Source: Aquibium sp. ELW1220 (GTDB taxonomy: Bacteria > Pseudomonadota > Alphaproteobacteria > Rhizobiales > Rhizobiaceae). From it: a stretch of DNA of 64,000 nucleotides. The DNA lies in assembly GCF_030398385.1 (NCBI RefSeq), contig NZ_JAOAOQ010000001.1, forward strand, positions 320,441 to 384,440, read 5' to 3'. How positions within the stretch are numbered: the first letter of the stretch is position 1; every line of letters starts with the position of its first letter. A program made the translations under genes and the position numbers. The notes beneath the pieces were generated by a model, which had not been told where the DNA came from, searched no databases, and was given only the letters and a program-made list of their open reading frames with translations. Positions 8,367 through 16,385 of the stretch are shown in pieces.

Positions 8367-8383
8367 GTTCCGTTATACGGAAC
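8367..8383. promoter_or_regulatory. Operator-like palindrome before the cupin gene
   Basis: Perfect arms GTTCCG and CGGAAC with a 5-bp TTATA centre, 29 bp before the cupin start codon. Size and symmetry are like operators of IclR-family dimers. It pairs with the related palindrome at 8248-8261. Confidence 0.55.
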
Positions 8384-8412
8384 GAGTGCGGCTGGAAGGG
8401 AGGAAGACCACC

Positions 8413-9321
8413 ATGTACGACACGAGCGATCCCAGATCCCGCCTTGCGGCGGCAGCGCCGACGGTGACGACGGCCGGTGCCTTCACGCCCGCCGAGATCG
8501 GCCGCTATTACGAGGACGCGCCGCAGCAGGTGACGGACCGGTCGAAGACGTGGATGACACGCGGCCAGGCGATAGTGGTGGCCTACACGGAGGCCGAGCC
8601 GGGCGTGGTGCTGGAGCGGACCGGCCAAATCGACGAATACGTGCTGCTGCTGCCGGACCGCGACAAGGGCGCCGAGATCGAGGCGAACGGCGAGCGCATG
8701 ACGGTGGCGGGCTTTTCGCTGGTCATCCTGCCGCCGGGCGACAGCCGGATCGTCCTGCCGGAGGGCGGGCGCATCACGCGGGTGTTTTCGGCGCAGTCCG
8801 AAGACCTCAACGCCGCCTGTGCCAATGCCGGATCGTTCTCGGCGGAGCATCCGCGAATTCCGCCGTTCACGCCCTGGCCGGACCCCGTGGGCGGGTTCAA
8901 GATTCGCGCCTACGGCCTCGACGTGCCGCCGCAGAAGGGCCGCTTCGGCCGCATCTTCCGCTGCACGACGGTCATGGTGAACTATCTCGACCCGCAGCAC
9001 GGGCCGCGTGACATCGAGAAGCTGTCGCCGCACCATCACGACGATTTCGAGCAGGGATCGCTCGCGCTCGACGGCTCCTTCACCCATCATCTGCGCTGGC
9101 CCTGGACGACAAATCTCAATGTCTGGCGCGAGGACGAGCATCCCCATCTTGGCGCGCCGTCGCTGATCGTCATCCCGCCGCCGGCCATCCACACCTCGCG
9201 CGGCATGGAGGCCGGGCTGAACCAGCTGGTCGACCTCTTCGCTCCGCCGCGCTTCGACTTCTCGCGGCAGCCGGGCTGGGTGCTCAACTCTGACGACTAT
9301 CCGATGCCGGCCGATGGCTGA
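8413..9321 (+). CDS. Cupin-domain protein of unknown function
   Basis: A 302-aa protein that looks like a two-part beta-barrel. The C-terminal half shows the cupin metal pattern HHHDDFEQGSLALDGSF followed later by PPPAIHTSRG, giving the His-x-His...Glu...His set. The N-terminal half has strands such as EYVLLLPDRDKGAEIEANG and VILPPGDSRIVLPEGG without obvious ligands. Bicupin relatives include sugar isomerases and dioxygenases; I cannot assign a reaction. The ATG at 8413 has a good GGGAGGAAG site upstream, so the 16 extra codons of the open frame are left out. It is transcribed divergently from the TRAP operon and followed 30 bp later by the IclR gene, so it probably belongs to the same regulon. 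Confidence 0.8.
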   Translation: MYDTSDPRSRLAAAAPTVTTAGAFTPAEIGRYYEDAPQQVTDRSKTWMTRGQAIVVAYTEAEPGVVLERTGQIDEYVLLLPDRDKGAEIEANGERMTVAGFSLVILPPGDSRIVLPEGGRITRVFSAQSEDLNAACANAGSFSAEHPRIPPFTPWPDPVGGFKIRAYGLDVPPQKGRFGRIFRCTTVMVNYLDPQHGPRDIEKLSPHHHDDFEQGSLALDGSFTHHLRWPWTTNLNVWREDEHPHLGAPSLIVIPPPAIHTSRGMEAGLNQLVDLFAPPRFDFSRQPGWVLNSDDYPMPADG

Positions 9322-9351
9322 CTGTCGGTCCGCTCGCCGGAAAGGACTGAA

Positions 9352-10233
9352 ATGAGGCGAACCGGCCCCTATATTGGTCCGGATACGGGACGAGCGGGGT
9401 CGGGCATGGCGAGCGGGCAGGACGGGATCGAGGCGAGGAGCGAGACGGCCGCCCCTTCGGCACGCCGCGGCGAAGGCGGCGTCCAGGCGGTCGTCTTCGC
9501 GCTCGAGATCCTCGAATACGTCGCCCAGTGCCAGACGTCGGTGGGGGTGAGCGAACTCGCCCGCGCCTTCGGCACGCCGAAGAGCCGGATTCACCGGCAC
9601 CTGCAGACGCTGGTCTCGGCCGGCTACCTGCTGCGCAACGACGAGAGCGAACGCTATTCGATCAGCGCCCGCCTGATGGTGCTGGGGCACGCGGTTTCCG
9701 AAAGCTTCGAGCTCGCCTCGGCGGCACGGCAGAGTGCCCGCGAGCTGCGCGACCGCCTCGGCCACGCCGTGGCGATCAGCCAGCCCGAGCGCGACGGCAA
9801 CCGCATTCTCCTGATCATGCCCAACCGCTCCAACATCGACATCAGCGTCAAGCCGGGCTCGATCCTGGGCTTCGCCTCGAGCGCGCAGGGCAAGCTGACG
9901 CTCGCCTTCGGCGACCAGAGCCTGCTGCCGAAGCTGATCGACGACGGCATCGCGATGCTGACTGCCTACACCATTTCCGACCCCGAACGCCTGCGCGCCG
10001 AGATTGCCGCCGTCCGCCGACGCGGCTGGGCGACGGCCTGCAACGAGGCGGTGATCGGGCTGAGCGCTCTGGCCGCGCCGATCTTCGACGCCCTTGGCGC
10101 CTATGTCGGGGCCGTGGCGATCACCGATTCCGTGCAGTTCATCCCGGAATCGCCGACGCCCGATCAGGTGCGCGAGGTGCTGGCCGCGGCCGACCAGATA
10201 TCCCGCAACCTGGGCTACAGACCAAAGCCCTAG
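9352..10233 (+). CDS. IclR family transcriptional regulator
   Basis: A 293-aa regulator with an N-terminal winged helix-turn-helix (about residues 40-100: FALEILEYVAQ, VGVSELARAFGTPKSRIHRHLQTL) and a C-terminal effector-binding IclR domain (ISVKPGSILGFASSAQGKLTLAF, AACNEAVIGLSALAAPIFD). IclR proteins bind small acids and control nearby catabolic operons. The ATG at 9352 has GGAAAGG upstream. An alternative ATG at 9406 gives a more usual 275 aa, and the sequence between the two holds a TATATT box and a loose GTCC-N7-GGAC inverted repeat, so the later start with autoregulation is possible. The likely targets are the cupin gene and the divergent TRAP operon. Confidence 0.93.
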   Translation: MRRTGPYIGPDTGRAGSGMASGQDGIEARSETAAPSARRGEGGVQAVVFALEILEYVAQCQTSVGVSELARAFGTPKSRIHRHLQTLVSAGYLLRNDESERYSISARLMVLGHAVSESFELASAARQSARELRDRLGHAVAISQPERDGNRILLIMPNRSNIDISVKPGSILGFASSAQGKLTLAFGDQSLLPKLIDDGIAMLTAYTISDPERLRAEIAAVRRRGWATACNEAVIGLSALAAPIFDALGAYVGAVAITDSVQFIPESPTPDQVREVLAAADQISRNLGYRPKP

Positions 10234-10417
10234 AGCACCGCGCGGCGGCCCGGCCAGCCGGCAGGCTAACGCGGCGCATGCGGCGCGCAGGGCCGGGGAG
10301 AAGAAAACCGATCGCATACCCACATCTGGGGATGCATGACGTCCCGTCCAGGTTGTAGTCTTTCTGCGGGACTGCCCCTGTGCGCCGTCCTCAGGCTGCA
10401 ACCGCGGGGACACGGGA

Positions 10418-11419
10418 ATGGCGATATCTGCGATGCATCGGCTGGCGTCCGCGATGCGCGTCCTGCCCCTGCTCGTCCTGACGCTCGCCGTGATCGCGTG
10501 TGCGGCGGCGAGCGGGGCCGCCGTCAAGGCGGCGGTGACGGTGTCTCTCGCTGTGCCGGGTTCGACGCTGACGGCCGGCAGCACGCAATCCTTCAACGTC
10601 ACGGTCCAGTCCGACGACGGCCTGACCGTCCCGACCGGCACCGTGAACCTCAGGATCCGCACCGCGAATGAAACCGTCCACGAACAGACGTACCACCTGG
10701 CACGTGCGACCGGCGCCGGTTCGACCGCCACGGCGCGGATTGTTCTTCCCTCGACCGCGGGATCGTTCGGCGTCGATGCAGTCTACAATGGCGACGAGGC
10801 GCACCGGACCGGCTTCGCACATGGATCGGGCACGCTCCTGTACGCCAGCTCCCTTTCGGTGACGTCGAGCCGGACCCCGAGCCGCGCGGGCGAAGACGTC
10901 GAGCTGACCTTTACGGTAACCTCGCAGAACCCGTCCGCCACCCCGACCGGACATGTGCGTGTGCGGTCGACGACCGTCGATCGCCTCCTCCCGCTGTCGA
11001 ACGGGACAGCGAAGCTGCCCCTCGAGGGACTGACCCGGGGACGCCACGATTTCAACGCCGATTACTGGCCGGACACGCTGCATCTCCGGTCCGGTACCAT
11101 TTTCCGTCAGGAGGTGGAGAAGGCGGCCTTGTCAGCCACGCAGGCGACCGATGCGGCGGCACACGGCCAGCCCGACACGCGGCGGGGCAGGTCTCTCTTC
11201 CTCGGCGGACCCATTGCCGAGGGCCGGTCGAGCGACGACGTCAGCCCTTTCGGCGCCCATGCCGACGGTCGCACGACCACCCGGCTGATCGCAGCCACGT
11301 CTCTCGTCGGCTCCTGGTCGTCGCCCGCCTCGACCTTCATGCCGCGGCGGGAGATCGCCGCCGCGCCGGCTCGGGCGAGTGTTCTTTTCGGGAGCCTCAG
11401 TGCCAGCATGGGGCCCTGA
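10418..11419 (+). CDS. Secreted bacterial Ig-like (Big_3-type) repeat protein
   Basis: A 333-aa protein with a signal peptide (VLPLLVLTLAVIACAAASGA; a lipoprotein-type cut at the Cys is possible). Two Ig-like repeats follow, at about residues 38-145 and 148-235. Each begins with a VTVSLAVPGSTLTAGS- or LSVTSSRTPSRAGEDV-like strand and holds an S-x-PTGTV/PTGHV motif, the hallmark of Big_3_5 domains. The last ~95 residues (after EVEKAALSA) are low in structure and compositionally unlike the rest. They could be a linker, a degenerate tail or the product of a frameshift. There is no membrane anchor or sortase signal, and no clear ribosome site. Its role may be adhesion or binding at the cell surface. 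The neighbours on both sides are catabolic and give no functional hint. Confidence 0.65.
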   Translation: MAISAMHRLASAMRVLPLLVLTLAVIACAAASGAAVKAAVTVSLAVPGSTLTAGSTQSFNVTVQSDDGLTVPTGTVNLRIRTANETVHEQTYHLARATGAGSTATARIVLPSTAGSFGVDAVYNGDEAHRTGFAHGSGTLLYASSLSVTSSRTPSRAGEDVELTFTVTSQNPSATPTGHVRVRSTTVDRLLPLSNGTAKLPLEGLTRGRHDFNADYWPDTLHLRSGTIFRQEVEKAALSATQATDAAAHGQPDTRRGRSLFLGGPIAEGRSSDDVSPFGAHADGRTTTRLIAATSLVGSWSSPASTFMPRREIAAAPARASVLFGSLSASMGP

Positions 11420-11487
11420 CCCGCTTGTCTTGGCAGGTCCATTCCCGCGAACGATCACGCACGCCCGGCATGTGGATCCGCCGGATC

Positions 11488-11511
11488 GGCGGGATGCTAC
11501 CTCATCCCGCC
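11488..11511 (-). terminator. Hairpin at the end of the second TRAP operon
   Basis: Perfect 9-bp arms GGCGGGATG/CATCCCGCC with a 6-nt loop, 17 bp past the stop codon of the distal dctP and between two convergent genes. A T-run is lacking, so intrinsic termination is plausible but unproven. Confidence 0.5.
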
Positions 11512-11527
11512 TGTCGGTGATGGATGG

Positions 11528-12508
11528 TCAGAGCGCGTTGATCTTGTCGAGCGCGCCCTCCGGCCACGAGGCCGACAGCGGCGATTCCTGGTACTTCTTC
11601 TGTGCGAAGTCCTGGAACGCCTTGACGTCCGGCGTGTAGACCTTGAGCCCTTCGCCCTCGAAGAAGGCGACGAGCTCGGCCTCCTGCTTCAGGTACTCCG
11701 CATTGCTCGAATCGAACGCCTTCGTCGCCGCCATGCGCATCCGATCCTGCTGTTCCGGCGTCAGGCTGTCGAAGACCTTGGAACTGACGATCAGGATGCC
11801 GAAGCCGACATTGTGGCCGGTCAGGACGATCTGGTCGGTGACCTCGTGGAACTTCATCGCCTTGTTGTTCGGCAGCGGATTGTCCTGCGCGTCGACGACG
11901 CCGGTCTGGAGCGAGGTGTAGAGCTCGCTGTAGGCGATCGGCACGGGATTGGCGCCGAGGGCCGCGCCGAGGAACTGCCAGCTCTCGCCGCCCGGCATGC
12001 GTAGCTTGATGCCGGCCATGTCTGCAGGCGTGTCGATCCGCTTGTCGCCGCGCAGGTTGACGTGGCGCGTGCCGTAGTAGGCGGGAGCCAGGAGCTCGAC
12101 GCCGAGCTTCTCGCGCGCGATCTGGCGGAACTGGTCGCCGACCTCGCTCTCGAAGACCGCCTTCAGGTGCGCCGCGTCGCGGATCACGTAGGCGGCACCG
12201 AGGATGTCGAACTCCGGCGCCTGCTTGGCGAAGTCCGACGGCGGCAGCAGCGCCAGCTGCGCGTTGCCGCGCTGCACGGCGGTCAGCTCGGTGCCCTGCT
12301 TGAACAGGGTGCCGTTGAAATAGGGCTTGAAGTCGAACTCCTCGCCGATCTCCTTCGCGAAGATTTCCGTCATGGCGACCGAACGCGGCACGTCGGGCGA
12401 GTTCACGTCCGGGAAGATCAGCTCGATCTTCGATTGCGCCGAGGCGGCGGCGATTCCGGCGAGCAGCAGCGCGCCCGTGGCGATGGACCTGATGGCGTGG
12501 AACGTCAT
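11528..12508 (-). CDS. dctP: TRAP transporter substrate-binding protein, second copy (DctP family)
   Basis: A 326-aa periplasmic binding protein with a standard signal peptide (MTFHAIRSIATGALLLAGIAAASA). It is a clear paralogue of the protein encoded at 15307-16293. Both share FKPYF-x2-TLFKQGTELTA, LRGDK, KLRMPGGE-x-WQF, DAQDNPLP-x-NK, a DQIVLTGH strand and the same DKINAL C-terminus. The conserved Arg of KLRMPGG is the usual carboxylate-binding residue. A GGGAGG site precedes the ATG at 12508, and the start overlaps the lactonase stop codon (ATGA). No second permease pair is nearby. Both binding proteins probably serve the single DctQM encoded in this operon. Confidence 0.93.
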   Translation of the reverse strand: MTFHAIRSIATGALLLAGIAAASAQSKIELIFPDVNSPDVPRSVAMTEIFAKEIGEEFDFKPYFNGTLFKQGTELTAVQRGNAQLALLPPSDFAKQAPEFDILGAAYVIRDAAHLKAVFESEVGDQFRQIAREKLGVELLAPAYYGTRHVNLRGDKRIDTPADMAGIKLRMPGGESWQFLGAALGANPVPIAYSELYTSLQTGVVDAQDNPLPNNKAMKFHEVTDQIVLTGHNVGFGILIVSSKVFDSLTPEQQDRMRMAATKAFDSSNAEYLKQEAELVAFFEGEGLKVYTPDVKAFQDFAQKKYQESPLSASWPEGALDKINAL

Positions 12509-13431
12509 GTCTTTCCTCCCGATTGTCGTGTCGTTGCGATGTCGTTGGTCGGGCCGAACCGGTGTTCCGGCAGCCCCTGTCCCGCGCCATGGATGGCAAA
12601 CAGCGCGCCGGCCATCGGCTCGGCCGCGCGTTGCGATGGCGTGAGGAACTTCGTCGCGCTCGTGACGTAGAGCGTTGTCAGGTCATCCCCGCCGAAGCAC
12701 AGGCAGGTCGGGTTGGTGACGGGCAGCGGGATCGTCCGGTCGACGCGCCCGTCCGGGCGGTGCCGCACGATCCGGCCGCCGGCGAAGAAGGCCATCCAGA
12801 CGCAGCCATCGACGTCGACGCAGGCGCCGTCCGGGCGCTCTCCCGTCGCGGTGTGATCGGCGAAGACGCGCCTACCGGTGATGGTGCCGTCGTCGAGGTC
12901 GAGGTCGAAGGCAAAGCTCAGGTGCCGGCGGGTGTCGGTGAAGTAGAGGGTGCGGCCTTCGGGCGAAAAGGCGATGCCGTTCGAGACGATGACGTCCTCG
13001 GCCATGCGCGTGGCGGTCCCGTCCGGATCGATCCGGTAGAGGCTGCCGTTCGGCCGGTGCAGCTGGTTGTCCATCGTGCCGACCCAGAAGCGCCCGCGCG
13101 CATCGACGCGGCCGTCGTTCAGCCGGTTGTCGAGGCCGGGTTCGACCGAGGCGATGTCGGCACGCGCACCGGTCTCGAGGTCGAGCGCGTAGAGCGCGAG
13201 GTCCTCGGCCAGCAGCCGCCGCCCGTCGGCCGTCAGCGCCTGCGTGCCGGCGAAGGTCCCGGGCAGCGGGGTGAAACCGTCCGCGCCGGTGGCGGGATCG
13301 AACCAGCGCAGCTTCGGCTGCTCGATGTCGAGCCACCAGAGCCTGCGCGTGCGGTCGCACCAGAGCGGCGTTTCGCCGAGCTGGTCCTGCCCGGCGACCG
13401 CGACGTCGATGCTGATCGCCTGACCCGTCAT
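12505..13431 (-). CDS. SMP-30/gluconolactonase/LRE family protein
   Basis: A 308-aa six-bladed beta-propeller of the regucalcin family. The metal-site residues are visible in order: Glu20 in GETPLWCD, an Asn/Asp pair in RLNDGRVDARGRFWVGTM, Asn in SNGIAFSPEGRTLYFTD and Asp in RPDGACVDVDG. Members hydrolyse aldono- or other lactones in the cytosol. Within the operon it would open a lactone formed by a dehydrogenase from the imported sugar-acid or cyclitol-like substrate. Translation starts 3 bp after the permease stop, and the stop overlaps the next dctP start. It is clearly co-translated with transporter genes. Confidence 0.92.
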   Translation of the reverse strand: MTGQAISIDVAVAGQDQLGETPLWCDRTRRLWWLDIEQPKLRWFDPATGADGFTPLPGTFAGTQALTADGRRLLAEDLALYALDLETGARADIASVEPGLDNRLNDGRVDARGRFWVGTMDNQLHRPNGSLYRIDPDGTATRMAEDVIVSNGIAFSPEGRTLYFTDTRRHLSFAFDLDLDDGTITGRRVFADHTATGERPDGACVDVDGCVWMAFFAGGRIVRHRPDGRVDRTIPLPVTNPTCLCFGGDDLTTLYVTSATKFLTPSQRAAEPMAGALFAIHGAGQGLPEHRFGPTNDIATTRQSGGKT

Positions 13432-13434
13432 CGC

Positions 13435-14736
13435 CTAGCCCTGATACCCGAGGAGCCGCGGCAGGAAGAGTACGAGGTCGGGCACGAAGGTGATGACGGC
13501 GAGCGCGGCGAGCAGGGCGTAGAGGAACGGCATCAGGTCGCGGATGATCGAAGACAGCGGCGCCTTGGTGATATTCTGGACCACGAAGAGCAGCAGCCCG
13601 TAGGGCGGCGTGACGAGGCCGATCATCGAGTTGACCACGACCACGACGCCGAAATGCACCGGGTCGATGCCGAGCGCCTGCACCGTCGGAATGAAGATCG
13701 GCACGATGATCAGAAGGATCGCTCCGCCCTCCAGCACGCAGCCGAGCACGAGCAGCAAAAGGTTGATGACGATCAGGAAGCCGACCTGCGACAGCTCGAA
13801 CTGCTGCAGCCAGCCGGCCAGCATGTCGGGCACGTTCTCGCGGGTGATGACGTAGTTGAAGGCGAGCGAGCCGGCGATCAGGATGCCGATATTGGCGGTC
13901 GACCGGCCGCTGGACAAGAGAGCGCCGTAGAACTGGCAGAAATTGACCGAGCGGTAAAAGATCACCGAGACGAGCAGCGCGTAGGCAGCGGCCGCCGCGG
14001 CCGCTTCGGTGGGAGTCATGATGCCGCCATAGATGCCGCCGAGCAGGATGACGGGCAGCATCAGCGCGGGGAACGCGCGGAAGGTGATGCGCGGGATGGC
14101 GCGCATCGGCACGGCCTCGTCGACCGGGAAGGCGCGCCGGCGCGCCAGCCAGGCATTCATGACGATGAGGACGAGACCCATCAGCAGGCCGGGCAGCATT
14201 CCGGCCGCGAAGAGGTAACCGATCGAGGTGTCGGAAACGAGCGCGTAGAGCACCATCGGGATCGAGGGCGGGATGATCGGCCCGATCGTCGCGGAGGCCG
14301 CCGTGATCGCCGCCGCATAGCTCGGCGTGTACTTGCCGTCCTTGGTCATCATGTTGATGATGATGCGGCCCATGCCGACCGCGTCGGCAAGTGCGGAGCC
14401 CGACATGCCCGAGAAGATCAGGCTGGAGACGACGTTGACGTGGCCGAGCCCGCCGCGGAAGCGGCCGACCAGCGCCTGCGAGAAGCGCAGCAGCCTGTCG
14501 GCGAGGCTGCCGACGTTCATGATGTCGGCGGCGAGGATGAACAGCGGGATGGCCAGCAGCGTGTAGCTGTTGAACAGGCCCTGCAGCATGGTCTCGGCCG
14601 CGATCGACGTGTCGAATCCGGCCAGCGCCAGATAGAGGATCGTGCCGCAGATCATCGCTTCGCCGATCGGCAGGGCAAAGACGGCCAGGACGAGGATCAG
14701 CGCGAGCGACGCGCCCATCGGGTCAAGCATGCTCAT
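13435..14736 (-). CDS. dctM: TRAP transporter large permease (DctM type)
   Basis: A 433-aa polytopic membrane protein with family landmarks: LALILVLAVFALPIGEAM at the N-terminus, SGMSGSALADAVG, GPIIPPSIPMVLYALVS and LVTPPYGLLLFVV. Size matches DctM. The start at 14736 overlaps the end of the small permease gene by 14 bp; Met3 at 14730 is an alternative. It is distinct in sequence from the DctM at 5290-6564, so the two TRAP systems are not a recent duplication. Confidence 0.95.
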   Translation of the reverse strand: MSMLDPMGASLALILVLAVFALPIGEAMICGTILYLALAGFDTSIAAETMLQGLFNSYTLLAIPLFILAADIMNVGSLADRLLRFSQALVGRFRGGLGHVNVVSSLIFSGMSGSALADAVGMGRIIINMMTKDGKYTPSYAAAITAASATIGPIIPPSIPMVLYALVSDTSIGYLFAAGMLPGLLMGLVLIVMNAWLARRRAFPVDEAVPMRAIPRITFRAFPALMLPVILLGGIYGGIMTPTEAAAAAAAYALLVSVIFYRSVNFCQFYGALLSSGRSTANIGILIAGSLAFNYVITRENVPDMLAGWLQQFELSQVGFLIVINLLLLVLGCVLEGGAILLIIVPIFIPTVQALGIDPVHFGVVVVVNSMIGLVTPPYGLLLFVVQNITKAPLSSIIRDLMPFLYALLAALAVITFVPDLVLFLPRLLGYQG

Positions 14737-15244
14737 CGGACACCGGTGCCTCGAGGGGATCGTGGTGGCTCGGCCGTCCCTTCAGCGCCCGCCACACCGA
14801 CAGGAGCGAGCGCACGACCACGGCGATGGCGAAGGGGATGTAGATGGAGAAGACGATGTCGAAGCGGATGCGCATGAAGGACGTCCGCTCGATCGCCATG
14901 AAGGTGACGAAGTCCCAGGCCTTCGGGATCGACCAGGCGAAGATGCCGGCGCAGACGAGCCCGGCCGCGACATCCATGACGCGGCGCGCGCCGGGCGGGA
15001 CGAGCTGGTAGACGATGTCCAGCCGGATCGCGTCGTCGGCCTTCACCACGAAGGTGTAGCCGAAGAAGATGCCCCACAGCCAGGCGATGGTGACGTACTC
15101 GACCGTCCAGCCGAGCGGCAGGTTCAGGAAGTAGCGGAAGACGATCTGCACGATGAAGGCCGCGAACATGGTGCCGAGCAGCAGCGCGAGGATGTTCTCC
15201 GCGCGCCGTTCGAGCCACCGTCCCATGCCCTTGAGCTTGTCCAT
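14723..15244 (-). CDS. dctQ: TRAP transporter small permease (DctQ type)
   Basis: A 173-aa protein with four membrane segments and the DctQ-typical GWTVEYVTIAWLWGIFFGY second helix. It forms a complex with the overlapping DctM. The binding-protein gene ends 62 bp upstream, with a strong hairpin in the gap. Confidence 0.93.
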   Translation of the reverse strand: MDKLKGMGRWLERRAENILALLLGTMFAAFIVQIVFRYFLNLPLGWTVEYVTIAWLWGIFFGYTFVVKADDAIRLDIVYQLVPPGARRVMDVAAGLVCAGIFAWSIPKAWDFVTFMAIERTSFMRIRFDIVFSIYIPFAIAVVVRSLLSVWRALKGRPSHHDPLEAPVSDEHA

Positions 15245-15257
15245 CTCGTGTCCCCGC

Positions 15258-15295
15258 TGAACGCCGCGCCGGCGGTCCCCCGCCGGCGCGGTTCA
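15258..15295 (-). terminator. Intercistronic stem-loop between dctP and dctQ
   Basis: Long GC-rich inverted repeat with arms TGAAC-g-CCGCGCCGGCGG and CCGCCGGCGCGGTTCA, one bulged base and a tiny loop. No T-run follows. It occupies the same position as the hairpin at 7170-7191 in the other TRAP operon, suggesting a role in setting binding-protein to permease ratio. Confidence 0.55.
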
Positions 15296-15306
15296 GGTCC
15301 GCCGCG

Positions 15307-16293
15307 TCAGAGTGCGTTGATCTTGTCCAGCAGCCCTTCCGGCCAGTCGGCCGAGAACTTGGAGGCCTTGTACTTCTCCAGCACGTGGTTGCGGAACGCC
15401 TCCTTGTTGGGCTCGTAGACCTCGAGGCCTTCGCCCTTGAAGAACGCGACGAGTTCGGCCTCCTGGCGGATCGTCTCCTTGTCGAGCGCGGCTTCGAAGT
15501 TCAGGGCGCATTCCTGCACCTTGGCCTGCTGCTCGGGCGTCATGCTCTCCCACTTCGACATCGAGATCGTGAACTGGTTGTTGGCGATCAGGTGCCCGGT
15601 CAGCACGATCTGGTCGGTGACCTCGTAGAACTTCATCGACTTGTTGGCGGGCAGGGGATTGTCCTGGGCGTCGATGGCGCCCGTCTGCAGGCCCGTATAG
15701 ACCTCGGTGAAGGCCATCGGGGTGGGATTGGCGCCGAGCGCCTCGCCGACGAACTGCCAGCCCTCGCCGCCCGGCATGCGCAGCTTCACGCCGGCCAGGT
15801 CGGCCGGCTCCATGATCTTCTTGTCGCCGCGGAGGTTCAGGTGGCGCGTGCCGATGTAGGGGTTCGCCAGCACCTTGACCTTGGCCTGCTCCTCGATCTG
15901 CTTCCAGAGATCGGCGAGCGGCGCGGGGCTCATCACCTTGCGCATGTGGTCGTAGTCGCGGAACAGGTAGGCTGTTCCGAGGATGCTGGTCTGCGGCACC
16001 TGGTTGTAGAAGTCGAAGATGGCGAGGTTCGCCATGTCGAGATTGCCGCGCTGCATGGCGGTGAGCTCGGTGCCCTGCTTGAACAGGGTCGCGCCGAAAT
16101 AGGGCTTGAAGTCGAACTGGTCGCCGAGGCAGCCGCCGAACTCCTCGCGCAGCAGCTTCGAGCGGACATCCGCCTCCTGGACGGTGTCCGAATAGATGAT
16201 CTGCACCTTGTCCTGCGCGAACGCCGCCGTGGCGAAGAGCGCGATGGCGAGCGCGGCTGCGCCGCCCATGAGCCTTGTCGTCAGCGAATGCAT
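15307..16293 (-). CDS. dctP: TRAP transporter substrate-binding protein (DctP family)
   Basis: A 328-aa periplasmic binding protein with a Sec signal peptide (MHSLTTRLMGGAAALAIALF...AFA-QDK). Conserved features are FKPYFGATLFKQGTELTAM, GTRHLNLRGDKK, the carboxylate-binding KLRMPGGEGWQF and TDQIVLTGHLIANNQ. It is paralogous to the distal dctP at 11528-12508. A strong GGGAGG site is 7-8 bp before the ATG at 16293. Longer in-frame starts would run into the dehydrogenase gene and are rejected. It lies 92 bp behind the shikimate dehydrogenase-like gene and heads the transporter part of the operon. Confidence 0.93.
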   Translation of the reverse strand: MHSLTTRLMGGAAALAIALFATAAFAQDKVQIIYSDTVQEADVRSKLLREEFGGCLGDQFDFKPYFGATLFKQGTELTAMQRGNLDMANLAIFDFYNQVPQTSILGTAYLFRDYDHMRKVMSPAPLADLWKQIEEQAKVKVLANPYIGTRHLNLRGDKKIMEPADLAGVKLRMPGGEGWQFVGEALGANPTPMAFTEVYTGLQTGAIDAQDNPLPANKSMKFYEVTDQIVLTGHLIANNQFTISMSKWESMTPEQQAKVQECALNFEAALDKETIRQEAELVAFFKGEGLEVYEPNKEAFRNHVLEKYKASKFSADWPEGLLDKINAL

Positions 16294-16385
16294 GAAAGTA
16301 CCTCCCTTTCGCGTTTTCCGGGCGGCACGTGCCGCACGGGTGTCTGTCCTCCCGGCGTCGAACGCCGGCTCCCTGGCGCGACGGC

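Noticed and set aside
7918-10731. 937-aa minus-strand frame across the cupin and IclR genes
   Set aside because: No recognisable domain; its C-terminus is a frame-shifted antisense of dctP. The plus-strand genes have family motifs and ribosome sites.
12523-14877. 784-aa plus-strand frame opposite the SMP-30 and dctM genes
   Set aside because: Asp/Glu/Arg-rich antisense artefact of membrane-protein codons; true genes are on the minus strand.
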